From the NCBI GenBank assembly GCA_949130495.1, contig OX422223.1, positions 73,530,751 through 73,594,750 of the forward strand: 64,000 nt of DNA, written 5' to 3'. The translations under genes were made by a program, and so were the position numbers. This document shows, piece by piece, positions 1 through 11,352 of the stretch; within the stretch, counting starts at the first letter, position 1; each line of letters begins with the position of its first letter. Under the pieces are notes generated by a model that saw only the letters and a list, made by a program, of their open reading frames with translations, was not told the DNA's origin and did not search any database. This DNA comes from Sambucus nigra. Taxonomy: Eukaryota > Streptophyta > Magnoliopsida > Dipsacales > Adoxaceae.

Positions 1-246
1 AATCATTCCCGCCATCGCTACACTTGCACGTTTTGTGGTAGGAAAGGTCACCTTAGGCGTTATTATTACTACCTTAGACAAGCTCCTAGGAAGTTTAGGA
101 ATAAAGTTTCCTTAGTTACCCATACCCCCATGCGTCGTTTTACACTTACTTGGGTTAGGAAATCGGATTTAATGGCTTTAGGAATTAAACTTCATGATTC
201 TCGTTTGGGTGCACTTGATTCTTCCTATGCTAAATCTAAAGGATGA
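1..246 (+). pseudogene. C-terminal end of a copia (Sirevirus-like) Gag, partial
   Basis: Open from the window edge to a TGA at 244-246 (frame 1). The peptide holds a degenerate zinc knuckle, CTFCGRKGHLRRYY: the C-x2-C-x4-H spacing is correct but the last Cys is Tyr. It later contains WVRKSDL, a motif I associate with the Gag-to-pol region of Sirevirus-like copia elements. Zinc knuckles bind element RNA during packaging; the lost Cys suggests decay. No protease, integrase or RT follows the stop, so pol is missing or deleted. Lineage is inferred from motifs only. Confidence 0.55.
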
Positions 247-2345
247 TAGTGTTGCCTTATTTGTCATATGCTAGTTTGCTTCATGATTTATTCATTGCTA
301 GTATTATGGCATGTTTATCATTTTGTATTTTAGATTTCATTTGTTTGAGTCCTATTGAAAAATACAAAAAGATTTTGTTTTTGAGAAAAATTTTGAAAAC
401 CCAAAAATATTTTTCTTTTATTCGAGTCAAAATATGAAAAGCCAAAAAGATTTTCGATTTTTGTTTTTGAGTTTACATGTTTGATGTGGCATATTGGTGT
501 GCTTGGACCGCCCGTCATTTCATTATCCATGTGGATAAGACAGTTGGTCATTATTATCGATGCTTAGAATGATCTTAACCATTGTTTATATGGGGTCGTT
601 TCGAAGTTGATATGCATTTTGACTCGACTTTGTATATATGCCAACATTGCACACATGCACGAGTTTATATGGATGTTTAACTTCTCTTGCATATTTGAAT
701 TTTGTAAGCCGTTCTTATCTCAATCTTTTCATCTATGCATAAGTAGACTTAAGGAGAAGTGTTCATGTAAGAATCGTTTACGGTGAGGATTTCAATTGGT
801 ACCTAATTGAAAAAATGATGAGTGATTCACGGGAAAGGGCTACGAGAGTTCAAAATTAACTCATCGTGAAAGCCACTATTTAAAAGATCCCAAAAGAAAA
901 AGCAATATTAAGAAAAAGGGCCAATAAGATTTTCTCTAAGTTGAGAATGCTAGAAACCTCAAAAGAACTTGAAAAAGTATATGTTTATGGGGAAGTTTGG
1001 TTAGAGAAAATTTAAACGGGTTTGCAAAACTAATCCTAATGTTGAAACATCACAATTTGACACTATTGTTTATAGAATCGTCAAAATTATGGATTTGTGT
1101 GCATGTAGTATGTTTAGTTCATTAAGCTCACACTTTAATTGTCATACGGCTATGATAAAGTTTGATGATTTATCGCTATCAATTAGAGCTTCTTGATCGT
1201 TTCGATGTGTTGAAATTGTGACTCATTTGTTGTAGTTTCACGCCCATACATTCCATATCCATGTTTGATCACATCGGTACTATGTTTGCATGTAACTCAC
1301 AATTTTTAGTCTCTTTGCGTTTTGTGTTAAAAGATTACCGTTTTAGCATTGTTTTGCTGCTGTCAGGCCCTTCCACTGATTTTTTTTCTGGAAATTTTTT
1401 CACTGGGCAAAAATATATAATATTTCTGGGAAAATGTGAAAATTTGGCAGGTTGCGAGAAGTCGTTCAAATGACATCTCCATGTCACACGAACAACATCT
1501 GTACTTCGTTCGAGCGACGTCCTCATCTCGTTTGAGCAATGTCCCTGGCTCATTCGAACGATAACCAGAATTCTTTCTTCTGATTGGTTTGCAGTCCACT
1601 GGTTTATTTTGGTGATATTTTTGGTACTGCTGAAAGATTTCTGGACTGACTGGTTTATATGGAGGTTATATTGTCTCAATTGATCTTTTGCATATAGTCC
1701 GTTTATCACACCTATTTAGATTGCTATATTCTTTGTGTGATTCATTTGTTTACTAGATACAAATTCGTCATTCCTTGATCATATTTAGCTGGTTGTTTTC
1801 ATGTTTATCTAGAGATTTCAAAATTCAAATTGGTATATTCTCATGCCAGATACTTGTTGATTGGTTTATCTTTTCACCGAATTGTCTATTCGAGACAAAA
1901 AGGGGGAGAGATGCATGTGATGTAGGGGGAAATTTGAGCATATTTTGAATTACATATTTTACAAATTGGTATTTCAAATTGGTAGTTTAAATTTGGTATC
2001 ATTTTGTTGCTCAATTGTTTAACAAATGATTTTTGAGAGGTTATTCATATTGGTATTTATTGTCGTTTGGTATCATTTGGATATATATTGGTTTCATTTG
2101 TTCCTCCATATTTCACTGGGTATTTGTTTGTCTGTTTCATGTGTAGGTATACTTCAGCAATTCGAGATTTCAAGTCTACATAACATTCAGACAGTTCATG
2201 CTTGTCGGTGCTACATATTCTGGACTGTGTCCTGTAATTTTTTATTTTTGGTTTATGGGATGGAATTTAGGCGTCATACGGCTTGACGGCCCGGCTTAAG
2301 CATTTTACTAGTTTAGTTTTGTCCCAGAATAGTCAAAGGGGGAGA
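247..2345 (+). mobile_element. Non-coding 3' internal region of the Sirevirus-like element, with two polypurine tracts
   Basis: No convincing coding sequence lies here; the short ORFs are not recognisable. Two purine tracts of the type found before 3' LTRs are visible: ACAAAAAGGGGGAGAGA (1895-1911) and AAAGGGGGAGA (2335-2345). Extra polypurine tracts between pol and the 3' LTR are known in Sireviruses. The second tract sits directly before the putative LTR. A cluster of near-palindromes lies at 1461-1562 and is listed separately. Confidence 0.4.
1461..1562. repeat. Near-palindrome cluster (TCGTTCGAGCGA type) in the internal region
   Basis: Five similar units follow one another: GTCGTTCAAATGAC (1461-1474), a diverged one near 1486, TTCGTTCGAGCGACG (1505-1519), TCTCGTTTGAGCAATG, and CTCATTCGAACGATA (from 1549). 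Each is close to self-complementary around TTCGAA or TTCAAA. The motif recurs in the adjacent putative LTR (2799-2870) and in the solo LTR at 30442-30600. Function unknown. Confidence 0.6.
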
Positions 2346-3596
2346 TTTCTAAGGACATAAAATTCCAATTGAGTCCCTGTATTGTTTTGACTTAATTTCG
2401 TGAACAAAACTATGTTTGTAATATGTCATAGGGAGATTTTATTTTGTCACAATCCCACTTGGTCTATGACGTATTGAAGAAATTGAAGACGTTGCGACAA
2501 AGCTTCAAATAATAAATCATGTCGAAGTTTAATTGGTGCACGTTTATTCCTCTTCAAGGTTTATTGCATTTCGAGATCACAAAGGTATGAATGCATATAA
2601 TTAATGGTGCTCGAAATTGTTTTTATAAAAGATAAGGATGTAATTTTATAAAGTAAAATGTTTTAAAATGTTTTAAAGTGTTTTAAATGGTTTACACTAC
2701 GTTTTATTCGGATAAGCTCGAAAAAGATTTTGAGTAATTTGGATCTCTGTTGGAAGAGACGTTTTAAACAAAAAGTCAAAAAGTCAAAATGATGCAGCGT
2801 CGTTCAAACGACATGTCAGCTCGTTCGAGCGAGATAGGCATGTCCCGCGAATGACAAGATGATCTCATTCGAGTGACACTATTTTCGAGGTGGCGTGTTA
2901 AATCTTATTTAAAGCGTGGCTTCGTCAGAATTAAAAGTCTGTACATCTGGAAAAATAGTTTACCATCTAGTGCGTAGTTTGCACATGTTTTCTAAGGTTT
3001 AAAAAGCTTAAACACATCCTTAGAGTATGCAAAGATCCGAGTTATCATTCTTATATGTTTACGTGATCTTGCTGCACTAAGAAGGTTTGTTCTACCATTG
3101 AACATCAAGGTTTTGCGATGAATAAAAGAGAAGGACTTCTTGTTCGACATCGTAGACGTATCAAATTCATTCGGTGGACACCGAGACATTCATGGAGTCG
3201 AGTGTCGTGGATAGGTATCGTGGAAGATGAAATTTTTGTATGGGCACTATGGAAGAATGATAGAAGATCAGAAGGAGCATCAAGACCCGTGGGGATCGAG
3301 TCATTGAGTAAGGCTAATCTGTCTTTGTAAAACAATTGTTCATAGTGATTGTCTGGCTTGGGCCATCCGAGTTTTTTTTCCCGTTTTGGGGTTTTTTCCT
3401 CGTACATCCGACGTTGTAAGTATACTTCTTTTAATCACTAGATGCATGTTTAGGATTAATCAAGATAAAATTGGTTTAAAGTAAGAATTGGGTTTTCACA
3501 ACTTGGTTTGGTGCAAATTAAAAGTTGGATAATTTTTGGTAAAAATTGGTTTGATTTGAAACACACGCATAGGGACCACCCCAGGTTTTTTCACAT
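2346..3596 (+). mobile_element. Putative Sirevirus-like LTR, ends not resolved
   Basis: It begins directly after the polypurine tract at 2335-2345. It holds a palindrome cluster (2799-2870), a TATA-like TTATTTAAAG (2905-2914) about 35 bp further on, and T-rich U5-like sequence near 3370-3400. No clean TG...CA ends or primer site could be fixed. The right edge is taken as the point where family X LTR homology begins (about 3597). Short ORFs at 3105-3407 are not recognisable proteins. Confidence 0.35.
2799..2870. repeat. Palindrome cluster upstream of a TATA-like box in the putative LTR
   Basis: GTCGTTCAAACGAC (2799-2812), GCTCGTTCGAGCGAG (2819-2833) and a TCATTCGAGTGA unit near 2860 are each near-perfect palindromes. 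They end about 35 bp before TTATTTAAAG. Palindromes upstream of the LTR promoter are reported for maize Sireviruses; equating this cluster with those is inference. Confidence 0.6.
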
Positions 3597-3914
3597 TTTA
3601 TACTAATTAACTCGGAGTGAGGGATTTTCAACGCAACCTATAGTTTTTATTATCTTTGGTTAGTCTAGTTAAATACATGCCTAGATTAACTTTTCTTATT
3701 CTTTTAAATCACCTTTTACTGTTTTATTCCTAAAATAATAATTTGATTACAATCTAGCAACATACCCTGTGAATTTTCGATACCCGGACATGGCCGCTAT
3801 ACTCCCTTTTTGAGTGTAGTCATAAGTTTAGGTTTTTGTGTAGAGTTGGTGAGCCGGATAAAATAAAACGAACGCCGTCGGTGATGCGACACCGCGATAA
3901 AACCCTGTATATCA
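3597..3914 (+). mobile_element. Family X 5' LTR, 3' remnant only
   Basis: About 318 bp aligns with the last part of the 3' LTR (from about 12142 to 12460), including the stretch just after TACTAATTAACTCGG and the shared GTGTAGTCATAAGTT segment. It ends in TATATCA, so the LTR terminates in CA, two bases before the primer site. The U3 and most of R are missing; the left neighbour is unrelated, so the LTR was truncated. Confidence 0.75.
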
Positions 3915-3916
3915 AA

Positions 3917-3934
3917 TGGCACCGTTGTCGGGGA
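3917..3934 (+). other. Primer-binding site, tRNA-Asp type
   Basis: TGGCACCGTTGTCGGGGA differs by two bases from TGGCGCCGTTGCCGGGGA, the complement of the 3' end of plant tRNA-Asp. It lies two bases after the LTR end, as expected for minus-strand DNA priming. This primer type is common in Athila/Tat-group Ty3/gypsy elements. Confidence 0.85.
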
Positions 3935-4010
3935 CTGTTTTGTTTTAGTTTGTAATTGTGTTATTATTTTGTATTTATATTCTTCGTTTTAACCTTTTTT
4001 GCAGGATAAC

Positions 4011-4014
4011 ACAT
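4011..4014 (+). promoter_or_regulatory. Candidate 3' splice acceptor in the family X leader
   Basis: A pyrimidine-rich run followed by TTTTTTGCAG sits about 80 bases before the ORF start. The same TTTTTTGCAGGAT is kept in the minus-strand copy (CTGC at 55375-55378), although surrounding bases have diverged. A donor would have to lie in the LTR R/U5 or just after the primer site; none is certain. Confidence 0.4.
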
Positions 4015-4091
4015 TTCAGCGCTAAGAAACTTGGATTCTCGGTCGCGCACCTTCCTTCTCGGATTCTCCATCTACAAACAATTCGGAAACC

Positions 4092-4503
4092 ATGTCCTAT
4101 TTTATAGCTTTGTCGATAATTTAAATGTTTCATTTGGGATATGTTCTTGAATTTGTCCCTAAAAATGTTTCATTTGGGATCTGTTCTCGAATCTTGAACC
4201 ATTAGAATTACAGGTGGATTCCTACGGGTCGGTAGAAATTATTGAAACTTTTAAACCTTTTGCCGACGAGGACTCTTTGTGGCTCTTGTATTCCATGATG
4301 GATGCTATCCCCATGTGTGAACCATCTCCCATTCCAATTGAAAAACTTTTGGGAGATGAGTCAATTTTTTTTGGACCTCAAGTGTGTCTTCCCTCTTGTT
4401 ATCCATATCCCCCATCGTCCGCCCAAAATTTCAAATTGTCGATGCTTCACTTTTCCACCTCCCACATGCCTTCCATTGTTGAAATGGAATTCACATCTTC
4501 CGG
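4092..4503 (+). pseudogene. Broken family X acidic ORF
   Basis: The start ATGTCCTATTTTATAGC matches the start of the intact 302-aa ORF in the array (54367-55275, minus), but a stop follows after ten codons and the middle is deleted. From about 4214 the reading resumes with residues alignable to the last third of the intact protein: FADEDSL, then IPMC.PSPI..EK, then LGDESIF.GP, then PTCLP. The C-terminal tail is altered. The function of the parent protein is unknown; it has no zinc knuckle or enzyme motif. Confidence 0.75.
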
Positions 4504-5025
4504 GAAGCATGTTGTAAATATTAGGTTGTAAATAATTAGCTTTTTATTCTTTCTTTTTTTTTCTTTCCTTTTTATTGAGTCTAGTGTAATTAGATAAGCC
4601 TTGATTTTCATTATACTTGGTACTAACTTGTTTTGTAGATTCTTTGGACTCGTACTTTTCGGGGATCGCTCCAATTTTGGGTAATATCATTATTTTCCTC
4701 TCTTTATGTTGTGTTCTTAATGGACTCATTGAGGACAATCCAACACTTAAGTAAGGGGGTGTGGGATATTCTATCCATTTCTTTGTTTGGTCCATTGATT
4801 TTATCACATGTTAGTTACTAAGTATGATTACTTTCAAAAATATTTTATCACATGTTGGTCCATTTCTTTGTTCGGTAAAAAATAAAATTTTCAAAAATAT
4901 TTTATTTCTTTTTTCTCCTTTGTTGGGCATTTTGCTTTTATTTTCGATGATAAATTTCAATAATTGCCTGATCCAATAGACAACTCAATGATGCATGTTC
5001 CCGATTTTAGAAGTATTTAGACTTT
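4504..5025 (+). mobile_element. Family X internal non-coding region, left of the L1
   Basis: This aligns in reverse with about 53890-54350 of the array, including the run around GATGCATGTTC (4990-5000) and the T/C-rich stretch near 4540-4580. No coding potential is supported; ORFs here are shadows. Confidence 0.65.
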
Positions 5026-5374
5026 ATTCCTCTCTTTTTTCAAAGGACTAAGTCCATTATTATATAGAATGAAGGTAGAAAGGCCTTACCTGGTGTCTTA
5101 TACAATCTTGAGAAGAAATAAAATAAATGTAAAGAGTTAATCTAATGGAAGGTAGAACTTTCTTATCCAACTTATAAGGACCTCTAGTATGAAAAGTAAG
5201 GTCTTTGAAGTGCTTGAAAACAGAGAACGATTGAGATTGAATCCCATGATTGGCTAGACTATCCGCAACTTGATTAGCTTCTCTAAAGTAATGATTATAG
5301 GCAGTTGATATGTTGAAGCTTCTTATCTCTTGAAGAAGAACATTTAAAGACCAAGGAGGTTTTGGGATAAATCC

Positions 5375-5791
5375 TCAAAGAATGTCAATCACCATCTTAT
5401 AGTCTGATTCCACCACAATGTGAGAGATATTAAGCTCCATACAAAGCTTTAACCCCCTCCAAACTGCCAAGATTTCAACCCTGTTGTTAGAAGTAATTCC
5501 TTCAGAGGAAGAGAAAGCTTGAATTAGATTTCCTTGATGATCTCTTATGATTCCCACTGATCCTGCCATTCCTGGATTATTCTTTAAATCTCCATCAGTG
5601 TTGAATTTAAAAGTACCAAGACTAGGCTTATACCATTTCACTATGATGAAAGATTTTTTATAAGAACAAATTTTGAAGTTGAACCTTGTAATGACATCAA
5701 CATGATTTGATGTTTCTGAATGAAAAACACTAGTTGAGGCACAAAATTTAACCAAGTTGATAACATTTTTAATGATCTTCTTATAGTCCAT
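5375..5791 (-). pseudogene. L1-A RNase H domain
   Basis: The translation contains FNTDGDLKNNPGMAGSVGII, then E in NRVEILAVWRGL, then VVESDYKMVIDIL. This is the type I RNase H pattern of plant L1 ORF2 proteins, with the first Asp (NTDG), the Glu and the second Asp (ESD) kept. The C-terminus lies in another frame toward 5170-5375, with TCCGCAACTTGATTAGC encoding the EAN..AD..A-like end on the minus strand. It removes the RNA strand during integration in the parent family. Confidence 0.8.
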
Positions 5792-6000
5792 TTTTCAATC
5801 TTTAGAAAGACTTTTATTCCTACTATTCCAAATTTCCAAAAGAATAATCCCAAGAAGAATGGATAACAAGAATTGAATGAAGTCTAATTTGTGTTCCTTG
5901 AGCCACCAAGAATTCAACATTTGATTCATCGAGTTAAATGAAATTTTAAGGCCCATCATGTTAGCAAAATGATTTCATACCACTGAAGCAACTGAACCCT

Positions 6001-6237
6001 TTAAGAAAAGGTGATGCATATATTCCATTTCTTTATGAGAACATTGGCATTTAGAAGCAAGATGAATACCTCTATGTTTAATAAATTCCTCCATGGGGAC
6101 AATTTTATGGAAGCATTTCCATAAAAAAATTGAGATTTTAAGAGGAAACTTAGAATTCCAAATGTCTTTGCAAATATAGGAGCTAGGTTTAGAAGATCTG
6201 ATGATCTGCCAAGATGAGTTGGAAGTGAAATTTCCAT
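6001..6237 (-). pseudogene. L1-A zinc-binding region between RT and RNase H
   Basis: The segment has the W-K..W / C-x2-C / H-like spacing of the zf-RVT region that follows RT in plant L1 ORF2 proteins, decayed here (LSPWRNLLNIEVFILLLNAN). It lies between the RT C-terminus (6359-6886) and RNase H (5375-5791) in the correct order. Confidence 0.5.
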
Positions 6238-6358
6238 GATTTGTGGGAGTCCAGATTAGAAGATTTTTAATGATTGCAATGTGTTAATCTACTTCTTCAT
6301 AAATCTGTTGAATCTTTTGTTTGATACTTGAACCTCCTTTTTTTGAAAAGTCTCTGTA

Positions 6359-7800
6359 TTAAGAGAGAACAAATTTTGACCAAAGACTTTGAGAAGATCT
6401 GATATTCCACCATAGATTCATGCTAAGAGTCTTACAGATTTCTTCAAATGTTTTGAAACCTAGGTCACCTTCTTGAGTAAAGAGACATAAATCTTCCCAT
6501 TTCAACCAGTGTAATATAGGACCAAAGCCCTTTGAAGATCCCCATAAGAAATTGCTAAACATTTTATGAATGATGGAAATTATCGTTTTGGGAGGTTTGA
6601 GAGCTGCCAAAGAATGCAGAGGGATTGAATTTAGAACTGAATTTATTAGTGTCCTTCTACCTGCAAAAGAAAGGAAGTTAGTTTTCCAGCCTTCAATTTT
6701 TGTTCTAATTTTTTGTATAAGATCATCATAGTATATGTGTTTATTTCTCCTATAATACAAGGGGCAACCTAGATATTTAAGAGGGATGTTCTTCTTCTTG
6801 AATTTGGTTTTGGTTTCAATGGTTTTGTTTCTTTTGGAGCTCATTGAGGAATGAATAGTATAACTGCTCTTGGATGAGTTGATCACTTACCCAAAGGCTT
6901 TATCAAACTTTTTCAAAAATGTCATGATTATTAAGGGACTAAGCACCACCATTTGTAAAGATGATAAAAATCATCTACAAAACTAAGATTGTTGATAATT
7001 GGACTCCCTCTTGGAAGAGTAAAAGGTTTAATCTTACCAGATAACACCTTTATTAAGAGTTTTAGCCACTAAAATAAATAAACCTGGAGATAGAGGATCT
7101 CCTTGTTTGAGCCCTTTCAAAGATTTGAAGAATCCTGAAATCTGGCCATTAATTATAGTGGAAAACCAATTATTTGATATACATCACCAAATTCTGTCAA
7201 TCCAAACTTATGAGAATCCAAAATTTCTTAAATTTTTTATCCAAGAGACTTTGTCACATGCCTTAAAAAGATCAAGTTTGATAACCATATTTCCTCCATG
7301 AGATATTTTTCCCAACCAATTTATGATCTCCTGAGAAAGTAAAATATTCTCTGTAATTAGCCTTCTTTTAATGAAACCAGCTTGGGAAGGATTTCTAATG
7401 AGAGGAAGCACTTCGAAAAGTCTTGAAGCCAGAATTTTGGTCACAATCTTGAAACAAAAATTGCATAGGCTTAAAGGTCTGAAATCTGAGCAAGAAATAA
7501 GATTTTTGGATTTAGGAATGATGATTAAATTAGAGTTAGGCCAACTTTTTGGGAATTCACCACCTGAAAAGAAATGATTAACGGCCTTAATGGTATAAAC
7601 TTTAATAATATCCTAATAAACTTGGTAAAAATTCCCATTGAAACCATCAGGTCATGCACTACTATTTGCATTGATCTCCTTAACTGCCCTCCAAACTTCA
7701 CTTTCATCAGGATAACCATCCAGTATTTGGGACTGATCAAGAGAAATTTTAGAGTCGATATTGTTGATGATAAAGTCTTCACCTTCAATATCATCAGCTG
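6359..7800 (-). pseudogene. L1-A reverse transcriptase, frameshifted
   Basis: Pieces of RT appear in three frames. At 7208-7444: PSQAGFIKRRLITENILLSQ followed by VIKLDLFKACDKVSW, i.e. motif A with D in KLDLFKACD. At 7090-7160 the sequence still encodes the LRQGDPLSP-like motif on the minus strand. At 6359-6886: IPLKYLGCPLY, then GRRTLINSVLNSIP, then FLWG and GDLGFKTFEEICKTLSMNLWW, the conserved thumb/connection of plant L1 RT. The catalytic YADD region lies in the gap near 6950-7000 and is degenerate. Confidence 0.85.
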
Positions 7801-7883
7801 GCATTTGGGATTGGAAGAAGTTTATAAATTCTTCTTTAATCTTATGCAGGTCTTCTATCCATAATCCCTCATTATTCTTTATT

Positions 7884-8117
7884 CTATGAATCAGAGATGC
7901 ATTTTTTTTCTTTTACAGAGGCATGAAAGAATTTTGAATTGGTATCCCATTCCAACAACCATTTCACACTGAGTTTCTGCTTCCAAAAGGATTCTTTATT
8001 GCTTAAAGACCCCAACATCTTATTTTTTGCTAATGATAAGTTCTTCCTATTCAAAATAGAAGGGTCTTCATCAAACAACTTCTCAAGACCATCCACTTCT
8101 TTTTCAAGAGATTCCAC
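7884..8117 (-). pseudogene. L1-A linker between endonuclease and RT
   Basis: The translation ends with KLSVKWLLEWDTNSKFFHASVKEKK, matching the W...GD.NT.FFH segment that precedes RT in plant L1 ORF2. It fills the expected place between the endonuclease and RT pieces. Confidence 0.7.
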
Positions 8118-8398
8118 CTGATTGAAGATGTTCTAAAAATTATTCTTATTCCAAATTGTCAGGTCTTTTTTAATTCTCTGTAATTTCTGGGAGAGACATC
8201 TAAGGTAACTTCCTTCCATAGGTTTAGACCAAGATTGTCTGTCACTTTCTTACATTGATGATGAGAGGACCACATGTTTAATAATTTTAATGGCTTGGGA
8301 ATATTGTCTGGCATAGTTTTAATTGAAAAAAGAAGAGGAGAGTGGTCTGAGCATGCCTTATTTAAATGAGTTAAAGAGAAATTTAGAAAGGAGGAGTT

Positions 8399-9000
8399 CT
8401 AATCAGCCGACATTAGACCTCTATCAAGCCTTGCCCATATCTTGCCTCGATCCCTAAAATTATGCCAAGTATAGGGAGTACCAGAATAGCCAACTTCCAT
8501 CAGACCTGCTTGGAAAATAAAATCATTGAATGCCTCTATTGCTGCTTGATCAATATCTCTACCCCCCTTATTTTTCGTACTGTTAGTAACAACATTAGAA
8601 TCACTTGTCAGAAGCCATGGATGGCCTTGAGAGAAAATTTCATAATGTAATAAAGAATTCCATAAGTCCTGCCTATCTTGTTTAGAACACTTTTCATAGA
8701 TGATTGAAACAAAACCCTCAGAATCAAGGTGATTATGATTGATTTTAATCAGAATTATTTGATCATCAGCCTGAATCAGATCACACACAACTCCATACCT
8801 CCAAAAAAACAAAACTTTATTGTTAGAATTCTTGTGACAACCCTCAAAGTTGATGATTCTTCGATATTTTTCTATATCCTTTCTGTTTGATTTAGGCCCC
8901 GGGATAGCCATAAAATGGATGTTGTATGATTTTCAAAGTCTTTTGATTATTCTTTTAGAGGGCTTATTTTCTATTCCTCTAATATTCCAAATAATGAAAG
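8399..9000 (-). pseudogene. L1-A AP-like endonuclease
   Basis: The minus-strand reading begins near 9000 with NIRGI (normally WNIRGL), is frameshifted, then stays open from 8911. It shows RRIINFEGC, FWRYGVVCDLI, HPWLLTSDSNVVTN (the GDFN position degenerated to SDSN), AFNDFIFQAGLMEVGYSGTPYTW and ARLDRGL. These are the successive blocks of the L1 apurinic endonuclease that nicks target DNA. The altered GDFN block and stops show it is inactive. Confidence 0.85.
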
Positions 9001-9360
9001 TTATATTGAAAAGTTTGAGTAAAACTAGTCCCTGCTACCTTATTGGAAGATCTAGCCAATCTTCTAAACATAGGGTCACCTGGCTTAGGTTTATTTTGCA
9101 CCTGAATATTCTTCACGTGGTCTTCCAAATCCTCTTCTAACTGATTGACCACTTTTTTGTTCTATTTGAGACCTGGTAGCTTTTTTAAAATTTCCTCTGA
9201 AAAGTAAAAGAGTTCTTCGATCAGAGGGTAGGACTGGTCCTTATCAGTCTCTTCTTGATCAGATACACACAATGGATCATGAAGGTTGGATCTGGGGTGG
9301 GTTCAAAGGTTTTCAACTGATTGAGAATCTATGACATCATTTTCTGCAACTAAGGTTTAG

Positions 9361-10023
9361 TTAACACAATCTTGACTTCATGAATTAAACTTTATCCCAT
9401 GAGCACATGCGCTTTTCTTGTTTTATTGATTTGGTTAAAGATTTTTAAAACGCAGTAATCTTTTGTTGCATTTTATATACTTACACCGAGTAAGCTTTGT
9501 ACCTTTCGTCGTTTGTGCGTGTATACACTTTTCTTTCCTCTTTTAAAATGTTGAATTCCTCGGTAATCTCTCTATTCTTTCATTGACCGTTCATTAATTG
9601 AGTTTATATCTTGAAATGTGTTACTTGAGCATGATTTTCATAAATTCTTTTGACTTGATAATTGTGTAAAATGTATGAAATGATCATATGCAATCTTTGT
9701 TATATCACCCATATTTACCTTGACATCACCTTATATATTTCCCTAGTCAACCCCTTTGAGCCTAAATATAGCCTTACATTTCATTACCCAAAATCTCATA
9801 ACCAACTCCAAATTGGAGTTGTAAACCATACATATTACTTTCCTTACCTTTGCTTGGAATGATACTTGGAATTAAATGACGTTATTGTCTTGTGGTTGCA
9901 ATTTAAGTATGTGGGAATGTGAAAAGTAAAGAAAAGAAAGAAGTGAAAAATAGAAGAAAAATAGAAAGTAGAAAACAAAAGAAAAACAGAAAAAAAAAAG
10001 GTGAGAAAAAAAAAAGTGAAGTT
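9361..10023 (+). mobile_element. Family X internal 3' region and polypurine tract
   Basis: 9371-9900 aligns in reverse with 53290-53860 of the array, including TTCATGAATTAAAC. A purine-rich stretch of A and AAAG runs (about 9905-10020) leads straight into the LTR, in the position of a polypurine tract. No coding sequence supported. Confidence 0.65.
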
Positions 10024-11352
10024 TGTATATGATGTGTATAGTGTTCAATAAGCTTTGATTAGTCTCTCAATTGTTATATCTAATTTTTTTTATGGAATTC
10101 ATTTTCCAATTTTGATATTGCTCTCATTTTTCCATTATCCCGAGTTTTCATCCCCAAACACTTTAAACCCGAACAAATTTACCTTCCTTTCATACCCTTA
10201 TCCCCATACCTACATTGCAACCCTATAAATTCCTATGTGATCCTAGGGTGATTCAATTTAAAAGTTTAAATAGTTTCGATAATCTGTGAAAATACATTTC
10301 GCCTCTTTTAATGTGCGATATTTTCATTGAGGTTACAGTCTTTAATTTCCTATATAGCGTTCTTCATTTATGACATGTGTGCGGCCTATTTTTCATTAAC
10401 GTTTACTCTTTATGCCCACATGTCCCATGTGTTACCTTCCTATTTCGAGTGAATTCATTTTATGAGTTCGATTCCCATAAGGATTGAATATATGCATGCT
10501 TTTATGTTTATCCAGTATATATAAGTTTTTGCTAAATCATACTTTGCATGTGCTCGATCCCCTCCCACATTTTAAAGTTTCAATTATATGAAGTTACTTC
10601 TATAATGTTAATAACAATGCACTTTTGAGTGAAATCATTCACATTGATAATAACGTGTTTGAAATCTTTTTCATTATTCTTCAGTTTGTCGCATGTTGAT
10701 TGGGCATATTTTGAGGAAACCGTATGATGTTTATGGGTTTCATCCCTGAAAACCCTCACGAGATGACACTCGTCCACTAGGGTAACCTAGGAGTTTAACG
10801 GCTTATTGCATACGCTAAATACAATCGTGTTCCCTACGAAAGTGGCATTTATAGTTTCAATGCATATTTACATTTTATGCCGCCCTCTGTGGACTGGTTT
10901 TATCTGTTTCAAACTAGGGACTAGCAATTTCTTAGTTGGAGGTGTGATACGTCACAAATATTGTATATTTGCGCCCTTTATCTTTATGCATTCTAGCATG
11001 TTTACGGTCCTTAATGCCTATATTTATGCTCATTAACCATAAAACCTTGTATTTGGACATATATATGTTCTTCAGGGGTTAATTTTGCTTTTGTATGTAT
11101 TGGAGCGCTAAAAGTGAGGTTCAGTTTCATTTCGAAAAAGTTCCATCGCCGAACGCTACTTCAAGGGCATTTTAGACATTTCACATTTCATCTTTAGCTC
11201 ATGGAATTTGCATGGATGCGTATTTCATTAAGTTAGCATGACGTGGCCACAAAAGGCACGTTGTTTGGAGTTCAGATGAGGAAGTTATGGTCGATTCTAT
11301 TTTGAAGCTTTCCTCCCATGTGAAGAAAAAGAACACCAGAAAATAGAGTATG

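Larger units (their letters stand above)
5026..9360 (-). mobile_element. L1-type LINE (L1-A), decayed, inserted in family X
   Basis: Read on the minus strand: an ORF1-ORF2 junction region (about 9340-9000), AP-endonuclease, reverse transcriptase, a zinc-binding segment and RNase H, in the canonical plant L1 order. The 3' side ends in a T-run on the plus strand (5035-5040), consistent with a short poly(A) tail. Family X internal sequence resumes at about 9370. ORF2 is split by many frameshifts, so the copy is dead and 5' truncated. A target duplication could not be fixed because the flanks have diverged. Confidence 0.85.

Noticed and set aside
3105..3407. Overlapping ORFs of 65-100 aa on both strands in the Sirevirus-like LTR
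   Set aside because: Mutually antisense readings without a known domain in a putative LTR; not supported as genes.
5026..9370. A target-site duplication for L1-A
   Set aside because: Candidate words near 5015 and 9355 do not match well enough once compared with the uninterrupted array copy.
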